Assembly (NCBI GenBank): GCA_034509925.1
Contig: CM067527.1
Coordinates: 1,562,001-1,626,000 of the forward strand
DNA: 64,000 nucleotides
DNA from: Hirudinaria manillensis
Lineage: Eukaryota; Annelida; Clitellata; Hirudinida; Hirudinidae
Direction of reading: 5' to 3'
The translations under genes and the position numbers were made by a program. The notes beneath the pieces are model-generated. The model saw only the letters and a list, made by a program, of their open reading frames with translations, was not told the DNA's origin and searched no databases. Below, one piece after another: positions 13,423 to 27,398 of this stretch (position 1 is the stretch's first letter; each line of letters begins with the position of its first letter).

Positions 13423-14993
13423 TTAATATAATAATAATAATAATAAAAAGGATTGAAAGTGTCTGGAATATGTGATGGAAGTGGAGCAGACGATTTTATT
13501 TTTTATTTGATTTATTTATTTTTTTAAATTTCTAAATCTAGGGTTTTGATGATAAATTGGTAATAATGATTTTTCTTTTCATCTGTGATTAATTTCTTCA
13601 TTAATTTACTTTTATTTTTTAGAGTTTTTTTAAAAATGTACGAAATTGTTTAAAATTAATTCTAATATAAATTTGAATTTAGAAAAGTGAGAATATTTAC
13701 AAATATCGGTTAATAAAATGTTTACACTAAATTATAAACAACTGAAACAGCAAATATTAAATAACAATAAATTTAATAATTTAAAATTATAAAATAATTT
13801 ATCAATAAATAAGCATAATTCCTACAAAAACAAATTTCAAACGATCTCACTGTCTGTGACGACGACGACGATGATGATGATACATTAGAAGACCGATACA
13901 TAGTATCATGATACAAAATACAAGTATCTCGTGTATTGTATCAAGTGCTATTGTATTCCCCTGTATTGTATTTCTTGCATACATTTGCATCGAGATACAA
14001 TTGCATACAATGAAACATCGCATACAACTGAAATACAAAACATTCTTTTCCTTCTTAAAAAAGCTCCTGTAAAAATACTTTGTTTTTAGAATTTATAGTA
14101 AAATAAGCTTTTTTAAGAAGTTAATTTATAAATTGAATTAAAGTGGAAAATTAAATCTTTAAGATAATAAATAAATAAATAAATAAATTTATTTAATAAA
14201 TATATTTATTAATTTTTATAAAAATAATTTCTTAACTTCTGGTTCAATTGAAGCAAAAAATTAGACAAACACTCTTCAAAAAGTTTGCATCAAAGTGCCA
14301 TGGAATAATAATAATAATTTCATTAGTATGATTATAATTAAATTAAAAAATTATAATACAGCTTTTATATTTTATAATATAATTTTTATTAAAAAAATTA
14401 ATTTAATTAACGGGAAAATATAAATTAATAATTAAAAGAATAATATATTTTATTTATTGATTTATTATAATTGTTAATAAAACCTATCAACTGCTTAATT
14501 CGAATAAATAAATAAATAAATAAATGATTAATTAATCCTAATATTAATTAATAAATTAATTTTAAATCTAAAACTTTTTTAAAATTATTTTTAAAAATTA
14601 AAATAATTATTAATTAATAAATTAATTAATTCTAATTCAAAACCGTGGTTAACTAATTATTAAATCAAATTATAAATATAAAAATTATTTATAAATATAA
14701 AAATTATTTAAATAAATATAAAAATATATTTATTAATTATCCATTTAAAATATTAATTCATGAATAATTACCTGCAAACATAATAAAGTATCGTTAACCA
14801 ATTACACATCCAATTCTAAACAATCATCTGATTTTAAACAAATTAAGCAATTATAAAATGTTGTATATTTTATATTTTATATATAATTTAATTTATAAAT
14901 CCAATTTTACTTTTACTCATTTTATAAATATTAAATAAAAACCAATCATAACAAATAAATAAAATATTATTAAATAAATAATTATATAAATAA

Positions 14994-15024
<31 letters not shown>

Positions 15025-18000
15025 ATTTCCAAACCAACCTTCCCTGTCGACATCTTGCGACTCTGCCGAATAATCGACGCTCCTCTCGTCGTGGTGTTCC
15101 GGGTGGCAGCTCTTGAGGCATGACTCTTGGGTCATGAACCTGTTCCTATTGCCATCGCAACCGCCATATTCGAACATCCGGCAGACCATGGTCTCGTGGT
15201 CGTAGTGCCAGCGTGCCAGGTTCTTCTGGCAAGGGCCGTGCTCGGCCCCCAGGGTGCATCGGGCTGTTTAAAAGAGGGGGGTAGTGGTGGAGTGTGGTTG
15301 GGTGAATGGGTTGAATGAGGTTGGAGGGATTTATAAGTGTTTATAAATAATTGGTTAAATTACATTTCAGTTCAAATTATTTACATTCGATTTATCTTTT
15401 TATTAATCTTTTGAATATGAATATGTTTCATTATTTATATTTATTGACTTATTTTTTTTTTAAATTCAATTTATCCCACTAATGTTACGCAATTAATTTA
15501 GAAAAAAAAAGATTAACGATTAATTAATTATTATATTATTACCACTATTATTACGTCATAAATTACATTATATATATTAATTAAATTATTATCAAACTAA
15601 TTATAATATTATTATTTAATTACTAGGAGTAGTGAAGGTGGGTTTGGGCTTGCAGAAGCTGTCACACTCTTCTTCGCTGTTGAACCTGTTTCCATTTCCA
15701 TTGCAGCCTCCGTAATAGAACCTCAAACAGCTTTGATATTCGGGACTGTAGTAGTACAGGATCGTATAGTCTGCACATGGCCCGGTGTCGTAGGACAGGG
15801 AGCATATTTCTGTGGCTAGTAATTTAGATAATTAAATCTAATTATTATTCATTAAAATGCTTTAATAGGTTAATTAATATTCAAATGTAAGTAGTGTGTA
15901 ATTAGATTTAATGGACGAGATGTTTACCTCTAAGAAAGGTCATGTTGGTAATTTGGTTAATTGAATCTAATTATTATTCATTAAAATGCTTTAATAGGTT
16001 AATTAATATTCAAATGTAAATTAATTAGATATTAGGTATGATGGACGAGATGTTTACCTCTAAGAAAGGTCATGTTCGCATGCAATTTGTCCTCATTAAT
16101 ATTAATTAGATGTTTTTAGTGATAGGCTAATTGATATTCAAAGATAAATCAATTAGACAATTGCTATGATTAGAGTCGTGTACCTGTAAGAGAGGTCGTG
16201 TTCGCGCCCGTTTCCACGGTTGGTTGATCGGGCGTCTGCGTGCACTGCCTGAGACACTCCTCCTCCGTCTGATACCTGTTGAGGTTTCCCTCGCAACCTC
16301 CGTAATAGAACCTGTTGCAGCTCTGGGAACCGGCATCGAAGTAGTAAAAGATTGCATAGTCAGAGCAAGGACCCACGTCGTAGCTGAGCGAACAGATTTC
16401 ACTGGCTGGTGTGGAAAGATGAGGAAGAGGGTGAGTGGATGGATGGGTAGTGGGTGGGTGGGTTGATGGATTGATGGATGGATGGATGGACATTGATTGA
16501 TGGATTTTAGGTTTAATTCACAAATAACATTACAATTTGCGAATATAAATGTAGAGTCAATTCTGAAATTTCAGAATTATTGAATTAAAATAAATAAAAT
16601 AAAATTTTATTGTTAAAGAATTAGATTTAAATTGAAAAGGTAATAAATATTAATAGACATTTAATAGTTTATTCTCAAAGGCATGTGAGTATGGAATGAA
16701 GGAATTTGCCTAACGAACGAATTAAAACGATTTTTATTTGGGAATTAAAAATAATAAAAATTGATTTTTACAAGAAAAATGTTCAAAATGTTTCCTTTTT
16801 GGAAGCGAAGAATTTAAAAAAAATATTCTCAAATTAATTTTAATAATACTTAACTATTTGGTAATAATAAGAAAATTAATAAGAACAAATTAATTTAAAT
16901 GTTGAATTTAAATTGCTATTAAGCAGTAAATATAATTTTATTTATTAAATAGAGATCTTTCTTTCTCCAATACCTGTCAAAGTGGAGCTGGTGGTCGTCT
17001 CGCGGGTCTCAGTCTCAGTCCTCGTTTCAGGCGATGGTTCAACCGGTACGACATGTTCGGGGTACTTGGTCACGCCACACTGGGCCAGGCATTCATCCTC
17101 GGTGTGGTACCTATTGGCATTACCCTCGCAACCTCCGTAGTAGAATCTGTCGCAGGCCTGGTGGTCCTTGTTGTAATAGTACATGATGGTGTAGTCGGTG
17201 CATGGACCCGTGCTCCATGGCAATGAGCAGACGTCATCAGCTGGAAAATTGTGAGCGAAGTTGAGGGAAGTGCGAGCGATATTGGGGAGATGTGGCACTA
17301 TGTATTTTGAATGTCTATGGCTGACTATGGCCAATTGAACAGGTTATGCAGATAGCTATTGAATATTAAAGGAATTGAGGAAAAATAATTGAAAAGTCAC
17401 AATTAATTCTTCGAAATGTTTGGGAAATAGAATAAATTCTGAGTGAAAGTTGTTTTTTTTTTGATTGACGTACAGTTGGAAAATATAAACAAACGACAAT
17501 TACTTTAAATAATAGAATAATAAAAACAAAGATAATAGGACATAAAACAATACAAAATAGTGAGCGATAATGTGCAACAAAACGTTTTCAACGATTAACC
17601 GACCGACAGGTTCTTTGGCATCGCAAGAGCTTCGACATTCGACCTCAGAGTCGAACCTGTTGAGTGTTCCTCCGCAGCCCGAGTATACGAACTTCTTGCA
17701 GTATCCATCCGCCTGGTCGAAGTACCACTTGTCGAAGTAGCTGCTGCAGAGACCGAAGTCGTGAGGTAGATTGCAAATGCCTGGCGGTTTGAATATTGAA
17801 TTTTTTTTTAAATTTTTTATTTATTTATTTATTTATCTATTTATTACTTAATAAAATGGAATGACAATAATTTATTTATTTTAAAGGGCAAATCAAGTAG
17901 TTACTATGAGAAAAGCCTCACGGATTACATCATCGTCATCGTCGTCATCGTCATCATAGTCATCAACATCGTCATCAACATCATCATCATCGTCGTCGTC

Positions 18001-21000
18001 ATCATCATTCGTCACTGACTGTGGCTCTCCTTCTTGGGCAGTAGGCAGGTGTGAAGGCACTTCTGCTTCGTGGTGAACCTGTTGAGGTTGCCTTGGCAAC
18101 CGCCAAAGTAGAATCTCTCGCAGGTGTCCGTGGTCGAATTGAAGTGCCAGAAGGGAATGACAGACGTGCAGGGGCCTGAGTCCGGCTCCAAGGAACAGAC
18201 TGTTGGGGGAGACGATGATGATGATGATGACGACGATGATGATGACAATGTTGATGATGAGTTATAATATTTTAATTATTGCTGCATCATTACGTAATAT
18301 CTTAACTTTCAGTACTGACAAGAATCATTGAATGAATTCAAAATCGCATAATTGAATAATAAATAATATCAATTAACATAATCCTCTGCATAAATTATGA
18401 TAACATAATCATTCATTGAACAAATACAAACGCGGCACATAATAAGCCGGTCAAAGGCACATAAATTATGCTAATGTGTTGACCAATTACTTGACCAATG
18501 ACATTACAAACCGTCTTCTATTGGTCCGACGCATCTCATCTGACAGTCTTCGAAGGTCTCGAACCTGTTCTCGTTGCCAAGGCAACCGCCATAGTAAAAC
18601 TGCTGGCACTGTTTGGTATAGTGGTCGTAATACCACCTGGGGTAGTTGCCCTGGCATGGCCCCCTGGACGAGGGTAGTTGGCAGACGTCTGGTCGAAAGA
18701 AAAAACATAGTAAGTTAATTATATTATTAAAATTATTATTATTAAATTATGTTATTAAAACATAGTTAAGTAATATTCATTTAGAATATTTAATTAACCT
18801 CATAATCCTATTGATTGATTTTTAACCATTTTTAAAATTATATCCCAATAATCGTGCCCTACTAGTAGCACCTATACCCTTACGAGAGCTACCCTAGTGG
18901 ACTAGGATTAAAGTGCTACCCTACGACGGCCAACCCTTTGCACTCGATGAACTCACTGTAGGTCAGTGGAATGGTGCACTGAAGATCACAGGCCTGTTGT
19001 GAATCGAAGTTGTTTCCATTTTCTCCACAACCCCCGTAAGAGAAGGATTCGCATGACTGAGTTTCCACATTGTAGAAGAATTTTGGTATCGAGGCGCGAC
19101 ATCTGCCGACGACCTTTGGCAAGAAGCACTTGTCTGTGGAGGAGAGGGGAGTTATAATAATAATATTTATTATAATGTTATTATTGTAACTGTTGCAATT
19201 ATAATTATAATTTGTTACTTTTAGTATGACTTTTAAAAATTCTTTCTATTAATTAATCTGCAATTTGCATCTAATTATTATTTAATTAATCAAATCATTT
19301 ATTATTCTCGCTCTTATTGCTGTTATTATTAACAATACTTTGTTATTTAATGTTAAAGACATATTTTAACATTTTACTTGTTATTATAACGAAAATTTAA
19401 AAAAAAACAAGACAAGATAAAGAAGCAGTAAAATTCCCTAGCCAACCGTGGTCGGGTGGATTGATGCAGACGGCCTTGCAGTCCTCTTCCGACTCGAAGA
19501 GGTTCCCATTGGTCCCGCAACCGCTGTACCAGAATCTGGAACATTCGCCGATGAGCGAATCGTAGTACCACATGATGGTGTGGTTCTGACAGGTGCCAGA
19601 CTCAGAGGGAAGGAAGCAAATGCCTGCGATTGATCGGTTGATTGATTAACTGATTGATTGATTGGTTGGTTGATTGATTGAATGATTGTCAACCTTTCTT
19701 GCGGTGCTCGAGGGGACACCCGGCATGGTGCGGGCCGCTAGCAGGGGTCTTCTGATCCAAGCAGCAGCCGTATTCCGTGTCTGAACAGTCGATGTGGAAG
19801 GCCTCCCCTGCCTCTGGACAGCCTTCGAATTCTGGACCCTGGGCGAGAGTGAACCCGTCCTTACAGCAGCCGTAGAAATGTTCGGCGCAGGGTCGCGTCT
19901 GGACGGGAGCTCTCGGTGGAATGTCTTGGAAGAAGAAATTAATCGATCGATTGATTGATTGGATGGTTGAATGAATGACCGAGTGTTTGATATTGACGAT
20001 TGACTCTGGGTTGAAGGAACTTACATTCTGGACAGCCTTGACCTTGTGGACCAAGGGCAGGGGTGACCCCGTCTTGGCAGCATCCATACTCCTGGTGTCT
20101 GCAGTCCAATCCTATCAGGTGATTGAAGGATTGAAATAAATTCATCGATTATAATAAAATATAATTGAAGAATAATTAGTTATGATAATAGCATATAATA
20201 ATAATAATAATAATAGAATTAATTATTAATAATAACAATGGTTAATAATAAGCCATTTATCATTTAAAAGAACTTAAACGCCTTGGAATTTACATCGTCA
20301 GTCATTCTATAAATAACTTCGTAAACAAGTAACTTGAAAGGGAAAATTAACTGCGACCAAATACCAGACTGATTTCGTCATCGACATCATCATCAGTACC
20401 ATCATCATCGTCATCATCGTCATCGTCATCACCATCATCATTACCGCTGCCCTACCTGGACAGCCCTGGTAGTGGGGTCCGGAGGCAGGTGTGAATCCGT
20501 CTGGACAGCAGTGGAATTCAGTTTCGTGGCAACTGACCCTGGTATCCGGGACGACGACGCACGTGACGTCTCCAGATCCTTCCTCGCTTTCAACGCAAGC
20601 TTCTGTTGGTTGATTATTAATAAATATTCAGTTAATGAATAAGTAAACTTAATAACTTAATTAATTAATTTATTTATTTATTTCATTATTATTAATAATC
20701 CAAATAAATTCATTAAGTGGTTATTAAGCGGGAGGGGTTTATCCCGAGGTCTATATTTTCTTGCATTTTTCGGAGTAAACATGCAGAGTTGGAAACAATT
20801 ATGAACCGCCCGCACGGAAGTTGTACTTTGAAATATGATTGTTTATGTTTATGTTTTCATTCTAATCTCATTCCCCAAAAAAAATTAAAACTTAAAATCT
20901 CTCTTCCTATTTCTATTTCAGAGCTAAAGTTCCTACCAATCAATCAATTACTTCAATCAACCACTTCAATCAGCTCCAACCTCGAGCACAAAAAACCCAC

Positions 21001-22010
21001 CTAAACCTTCGGTCTTCACCCTCCTGACCTCATCGCAGCCCTGACCCTCCGAGCCCTGAGCCGGGGTCAGGCCATCGGGGCAGCACCCGAATTGAGACAC
21101 GGTGCACGGACCGGGTGGGTGAGGGTCGGCCTGTCGGCACCTGTCCGGACCGAAGCTCTCGGCCGGCGTGAGTCCGTCAGGACAGCATCCGTACAGAGAT
21201 GATTCGCACGGAAGCTCGGGAATGTCTTTACGAGGTAAAAGGTTTAAAATTAATTTATTAAGTTAAATAATAAATAAATTATTAAAATGAATAATAATGG
21301 AAATAAATATAAATGTAATTGGGTATAACTTAACTACTTGTCTAATGAGATGCAACTTGTGATTAATAATTAAGACATCACAGAATAAATATGGTGCTCA
21401 TTTGCATAGATTAATTAAAGGTTATTATTATTATTATTATTATTATTTCAACTTTATTTCCTTTATTATATTGCAATTAACTTCAAAAAAACTTGAGAAT
21501 AAAAATCTATTCAAGAGTTAACTCCAATTGCACTCCAATAATCAGAATTATATTTTCTTAAATTAACTTTTAAATTTATTAAAAGATATTCCATTAAAAG
21601 TACGAGTATATATTTATTTAATATTATATATTTAATATTATTTAATACTTAATTTAATATTTAATATTGAATATTTAAACTGAAATAATTCATAATAACC
21701 AGAAAATGCAGAAATAAAAAATAAATTTGAAAATAATTCAATCAACTGAATATAAATATGTATAATTAGTAACGCAGTGCAGATACAGGTTGTGCTGCAA
21801 AATTCAAAACAACGAACATGAACCACGTGATCACTAAGAGCCAATAGAAACAGATTCAAGGATAAATCGAATATAAATTCAAATGTTAAAATTGAATTAA
21901 AACTGAAATAGGAAAATAAATTAATTCACAAAAACTCAACAACTGAAAATAATTATTAGTTTGAATATTATTATTATTATTGTTATTGTTATTATGATGA
22001 TTATTATTAC

Positions 22011-22092
<82 letters not shown>

Positions 22093-25000
22093 TAAAACAC
22101 TTGTTGAAAATCAATCTATACTATATATTAGTAATATGTTAATAATAATTGTATATATTGTATTATAATAATATCAGTAATATTATAATTTATGTTTTGC
22201 TACAAGTAAAGAATTTAGTTAATTAATTAATTTATTTGGATAAAAAATAATAAATAATATTTTAATGGCAATTAAATGTAGTTTATGAAAAACATAATAA
22301 TAATAATAATACATAATAATCAAATTAATAAAGTTTTAATTCTACAAACTCAACAACGAATACACATGCGTCTTTACTGGCAAGGTAATAATAATAATAA
22401 TAATAATTTAAACAAAATTCAAACAAAATTCAAAATATTAACAAAAAAAACTAAATTATAAAATTAAATTCTGTAAAAATCAATCGTTGACCATGCAAGA
22501 ACTTCGATCATTCTGTGGTTCTATGAACCGAAACTTATCCATCCATGTCCACCTCCGCTATCGTTCCATTAGGTTCACGACCTACTGACCCCTGGGTCGA
22601 GGTTCATTGACCCAATGACACGGTCTGTTGACCAGATTGTTATGCATGAACGAAGACACAGTGGTGGTTATCACAGACAACAAAAAATTACAAACACCGC
22701 ATAAACTCCATATAAAATTCTAACATAACTCCTTGTTTTCTGTTAAGCTTTTCAGTCCGGTGCAGGTGAGATATACAGGTATAGTAGAAGTAATAATAAC
22801 ACAAATAATAGCAGTTTATAATAGCTAGAGGTTAACTAGGGTCATTCCCAGTGGTTATGATAATAGTATTTGATCTAACGTGGGAGCTCAACGCATTGAC
22901 AGATGTGACAAGCGTTCTCGTCTATTTCATAGCCGTACTGACACCTGAGTGGACACTTAAAGATCGGGCAGACTGTAAACAGCAAGTTATTTTTTTTAGG
23001 TCGCCTCAGGAAATGTATACAAACAAATTGGGTCACCAGGTCACTAGGTCACTAGGTCACTGGGTCACCGTGGTGAGATGTGTAAATACAAACTCCAGTA
23101 TTTTATAATCCAACAATAACAACAACAACAACTTTCAACAATAACAACAACAACCATCATGTTGTTATCATAAGAACTAGTAAGTTGGAATGTAAAAGTT
23201 TAATGGGTTTGCTAAAATTAGTTGGTAAAATAATTTAAAATATTAAAATAATAAATTAATAAATTAATCATTTAAAAACTACGACGAGTAAATTCAACTG
23301 CTACTGAATGAAGGATGAAAGTTAAACGAAACGATCATCAACATTCACCCCTTTCTCCACAAAATCCAAAATTTGAATCGGACGGCCATTTTGAAGAAGC
23401 TTTGAAAATCAATCTCACTCTTCTAAGGGCAATAAACATGAAACGCGAAGCCATAACAACAATATCAATAACAATAACAACAACAACAACAACAACAATA
23501 GCAACAACAACATCAACAACAATATCAACAATATGATCAACAACGATAGCGGCGGTTACCAAGGCAATTCCACTAACCATAGGGGCAGGCATGGTAGTTG
23601 CATTCCTGCGATGAGAAGGGCTTGTGGTTGGCGTCGCATTCGTCCGAGGGCTGGTGACCCTTGAGGCACATGACCTGCCTGGTACGGATGCCCCCGCCAC
23701 AGGAAGCCGAACACTTGATTGGTTGGTGGTGAAGAAGAAGAAGAAGGGTTGATTGATTATATAATGGATGTCAGAATGGTGTGAGATTAATCGATTGGTT
23801 TGAGTGATTGATTGATAATTTATTCAATTGTTTTGAAATCATCATTATTATTATTATTATTGTTATTGTTGTTTTTGATGTTTTTGTATTTTGTTTTATA
23901 TAAAATTAACTATAAACATTATTATCGCTGATGGAACCATCCATATCCCTCATGTCGTATCTATTGGTTATATGTATTATTATAGAAAATCATAGAAAAA
24001 TAAAACTTGATAAAACATTCAATATTTAATTTAATTATTCAATCTATTTAAACATTATTTATTTATTTAAATTAAATTTCGTCATTTCAATTAATAAATA
24101 ATTAATAAAAAAATAATTAGAAAAATAACAATCAATTATCTGCAAAAGCACTACTACACCAACCTGACCGTAAGGGCCGGACACCCAGCGTACTTCACAG
24201 TCCCGTCTGCAGAACCTGATGTGGGGCACCTTGGTGTGCTGGTCGCAATTCTCCTCTTGGGTTAAGAGAATCGTGTCCCCAACGGTCTGCCTCAGAACCT
24301 TCCCGCAAAACACCCTCCTCGTTTGGGTGCCGACACCGCACTTCGTCGAGCACTGTCGGAAAGATTTCATTCAATGTTGGTGATTGTAATTATACTATTA
24401 TTATTATTATTGGTATAATAATATTATGTATTATTAATATTGTTATAATAAGATTATTATTATATTATTATTATTATTTACATTTAATATATTAACATAA
24501 AATATATTATTTAGTGTAGTAATCGTATGTTAGTACCAGTATCAACATAGTGTAATTTCTTGTCATGTTTTTATTAATAAATAAATATTTTAAATAAAAA
24601 TATAAATATCAAATACTTGATACTAGCAAGAATAATATTAACGTAATTATTATAATTATAAATTGTTATTATTGTTTTTAAAATATTTTGAGGACAATAA
24701 ATTGTAAATAATGCAATATTAAAGTAATTTAAGATGTATTGTTATTACAATATGTTGACTCATAAAAACAAAATAATGTACATAAATAAACGGCCTTTGA
24801 AGCCAAAGATGAAGCTTTTAGATGTCATGGGAAAAAATAATTGGAAATAATAAATAAAGAAATAATAAATAAATTAATTAATAATAAATAAATAAACAGT
24901 AATTATAATAACTATTTTAAATGTAATATCTGTAATAATTATTATTACAAATGTGTCGTAAAAAATTTTATTAAACATAATAAACGTAATTATTATAATA

Positions 25001-27367
25001 AATATAATAACCGTAATAAATGTCTCATCTAAAAATAATTTCAAACAATTATTTATTATTTAATTCTGATTAATCGTTCATAATAAAATATAAGCTCCTG
25101 GATTTGATTAATTTCTGGTGATTGCCCGGAATAATTTAAAAACCGATCGAGGAATTTATTTCTCACGCATGTGAATCACACAGGAGAATATTTTGAAAAT
25201 AAAATAAAATATATTTTACATTAAAATTAATTAAAAATTTTGATTTAATTTTTAATGATATCCGACAAAGAAATACCAGAATGTTGAATCAGCAATATAA
25301 AAAAAAGTTATTAATAAAATAAATATTTAAATTTACGACTCGTTGAACTGTCCTCGGATTAAATTTCATGAACTTATTTCTCGTGTGAAATTATTTTTTT
25401 AACATTTTTTAACCCTTATTTCGTATTTCCTCAAATTAGATTTAATATTATACAAGGATTTACAAGGATTTCCTTTTAAATTCTTGAAATTAAAATTGTA
25501 ATAAAAATTATATGTGACGTCTTGGATTATTTAATTTTTTAATTACATATTTATATAATGTTAGGTTATAATTTTATAATAAATAAATTAATTAATTTTA
25601 TAATTATATAATTATATTTATAATTTTATATTTATATAATAATTTTAAAATTAAGCAAAAGAAATGCTATCAATTCATCAATGATATCAATTCATTAACT
25701 ATGAAATTATTTCATAAAAAGTTTATTTAATTTAATTTTTATTTATTTATTTTATTTTATATTATCGTACCTCTCCCCATTCGGTAGCGAACCACTTGGG
25801 CTTCAACTCGCAGGCAATCTCCTGCCTATGACACTCCCTCCTGTTGTCCGGTTTTTCCAAGTCACGGCAGTGGTCCTCGGATACGATGAGGCCGTGGTCA
25901 GAGGTTCGCTTCTCGCTGCAGAAGACCAGCCTCGAGTCGTATTCCTCCTCGCAAGAGCTGGAGCACTGGTAATGGTGGTGGTGGTGGTGATAGGAATGGC
26001 GTGGGATGGTGTGTTGTGGTGTGGTGTGGTGTGGTGTGCAAAGGGTATGAAGCTTGTGATGGTACGATTGCATGAAGTTATTGTTTATTATAATAATTAT
26101 TTTTTTAAGTAATAAACTATTATTTGTAATAATAAACTGTTATTTGAAATATTTTCAGATTTAATATAATATAATTTATTAAATTTTTTAAAAAATTAGT
26201 TAATGTATTAATATTAAATATAATTTAATTTAATTTGATTAATTTCCGTGTCCTTACCCCAACCCATTCTGATGTTATCCACTCGTACTGCTTGCAAAGT
26301 TCCTGGTAGCAGCTCTGAACAAAGGTTTCACCAATGAACTGTTAACAAAATAATTTTTATTATTAAAACATTATATTCATCAATTCATAATTATATTATA
26401 TTTATATTATTATTATTATTATTATTTACTTCATAAGTTATTCACAGTAAATGATAATTATGATATAATATCAGTATTAATTAATCTTTTAATATTTATA
26501 TCATTATTATTATTAATATAACGTAATGCCATGTATTATATATAATATAATATAATATAATATAATATAATATAATATAATATAATATAATATAATATAA
26601 TATAATATAATATAATATAATATAATATAATATAATATAATATAATATAATATAATATAATATAATATAATATAATATAATATAATATAATATAATATAA
26701 TAGGTATTACTCTTAACGTCCACCGTAAATCCATCTCACCAGCACAGTGGCGTCATCTTCCTCGTGACGACACCTCCTCAGGGCATGTGGTCGGGGTAGT
26801 GGACAGCGGTGCTGGTTCTGAGTGATGGTCATCTTTTCCTCGTCGTCGTAGACCACGCAGACCACTTCCCTTCGCTGTTTGCCCTCCTCGCACGAGCCCC
26901 AGGCACCGACGTACCACCTGGAAAGACGGGTGGTTGGGCGGACGTAGTTTGTTAGGATGGGCGGAGAAAATCTTAATTGTTTGTGGAGATTTTGCTTTTA
27001 TTCTTTTGTTATTATAACCTTAGTCTTTGAGGATATTGATCGCTCGAACTTGTATAATAAGCATTATGATAACAAAAGAGCCATACTATAGCTTAATATG
27101 GTGATATTAATGCACAATAATTATAATTAATTATTTAATTAATTATTTAATTAAATAAATTAATGTGATATTCATGGTAATCGTATGCGTCTTTGTTTTT
27201 AATCTCGTTCTGATCTTGCTTCGAGGGTAGTCTTTTAGAAATGATTTGCTTTTGAAGATGCGATGTTGAGATCATGAAAATGATGGAGACTTGATTTTTC
27301 GAGGAGTTCAAAGAATCGTTGTGAATTAAATATGAAATGCAGAAAATTATTCTGGAATAATAAATTG

Positions 27368-27398
<31 letters not shown>

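Larger units (their letters stand above)
21226..23577. other. Papilin intron with (TTA)n array and AGGTCA repeats
   Basis: A 2.35-kb intron between TSR5 and the first papilin cassette. It holds a long (TTA)n array (about 21955-22091), (AAT)n patches, (AACAAC)n near 23110-23150 and 23470-23525, and five AGGTCA-like half-sites at 23030-23067. No exon seen. Confidence 0.65.

Noticed and set aside
19442-19450. Possible GC-AG intron after Kunitz domain 1
   Set aside because: On re-reading the bases the normal donor CACG/GTTGGC at 19447/19446 gives the right phase.
26496-26734. Open frame of repeating YYIIL
   Set aside because: Translation of the (TATAA)n array in a papilin intron.
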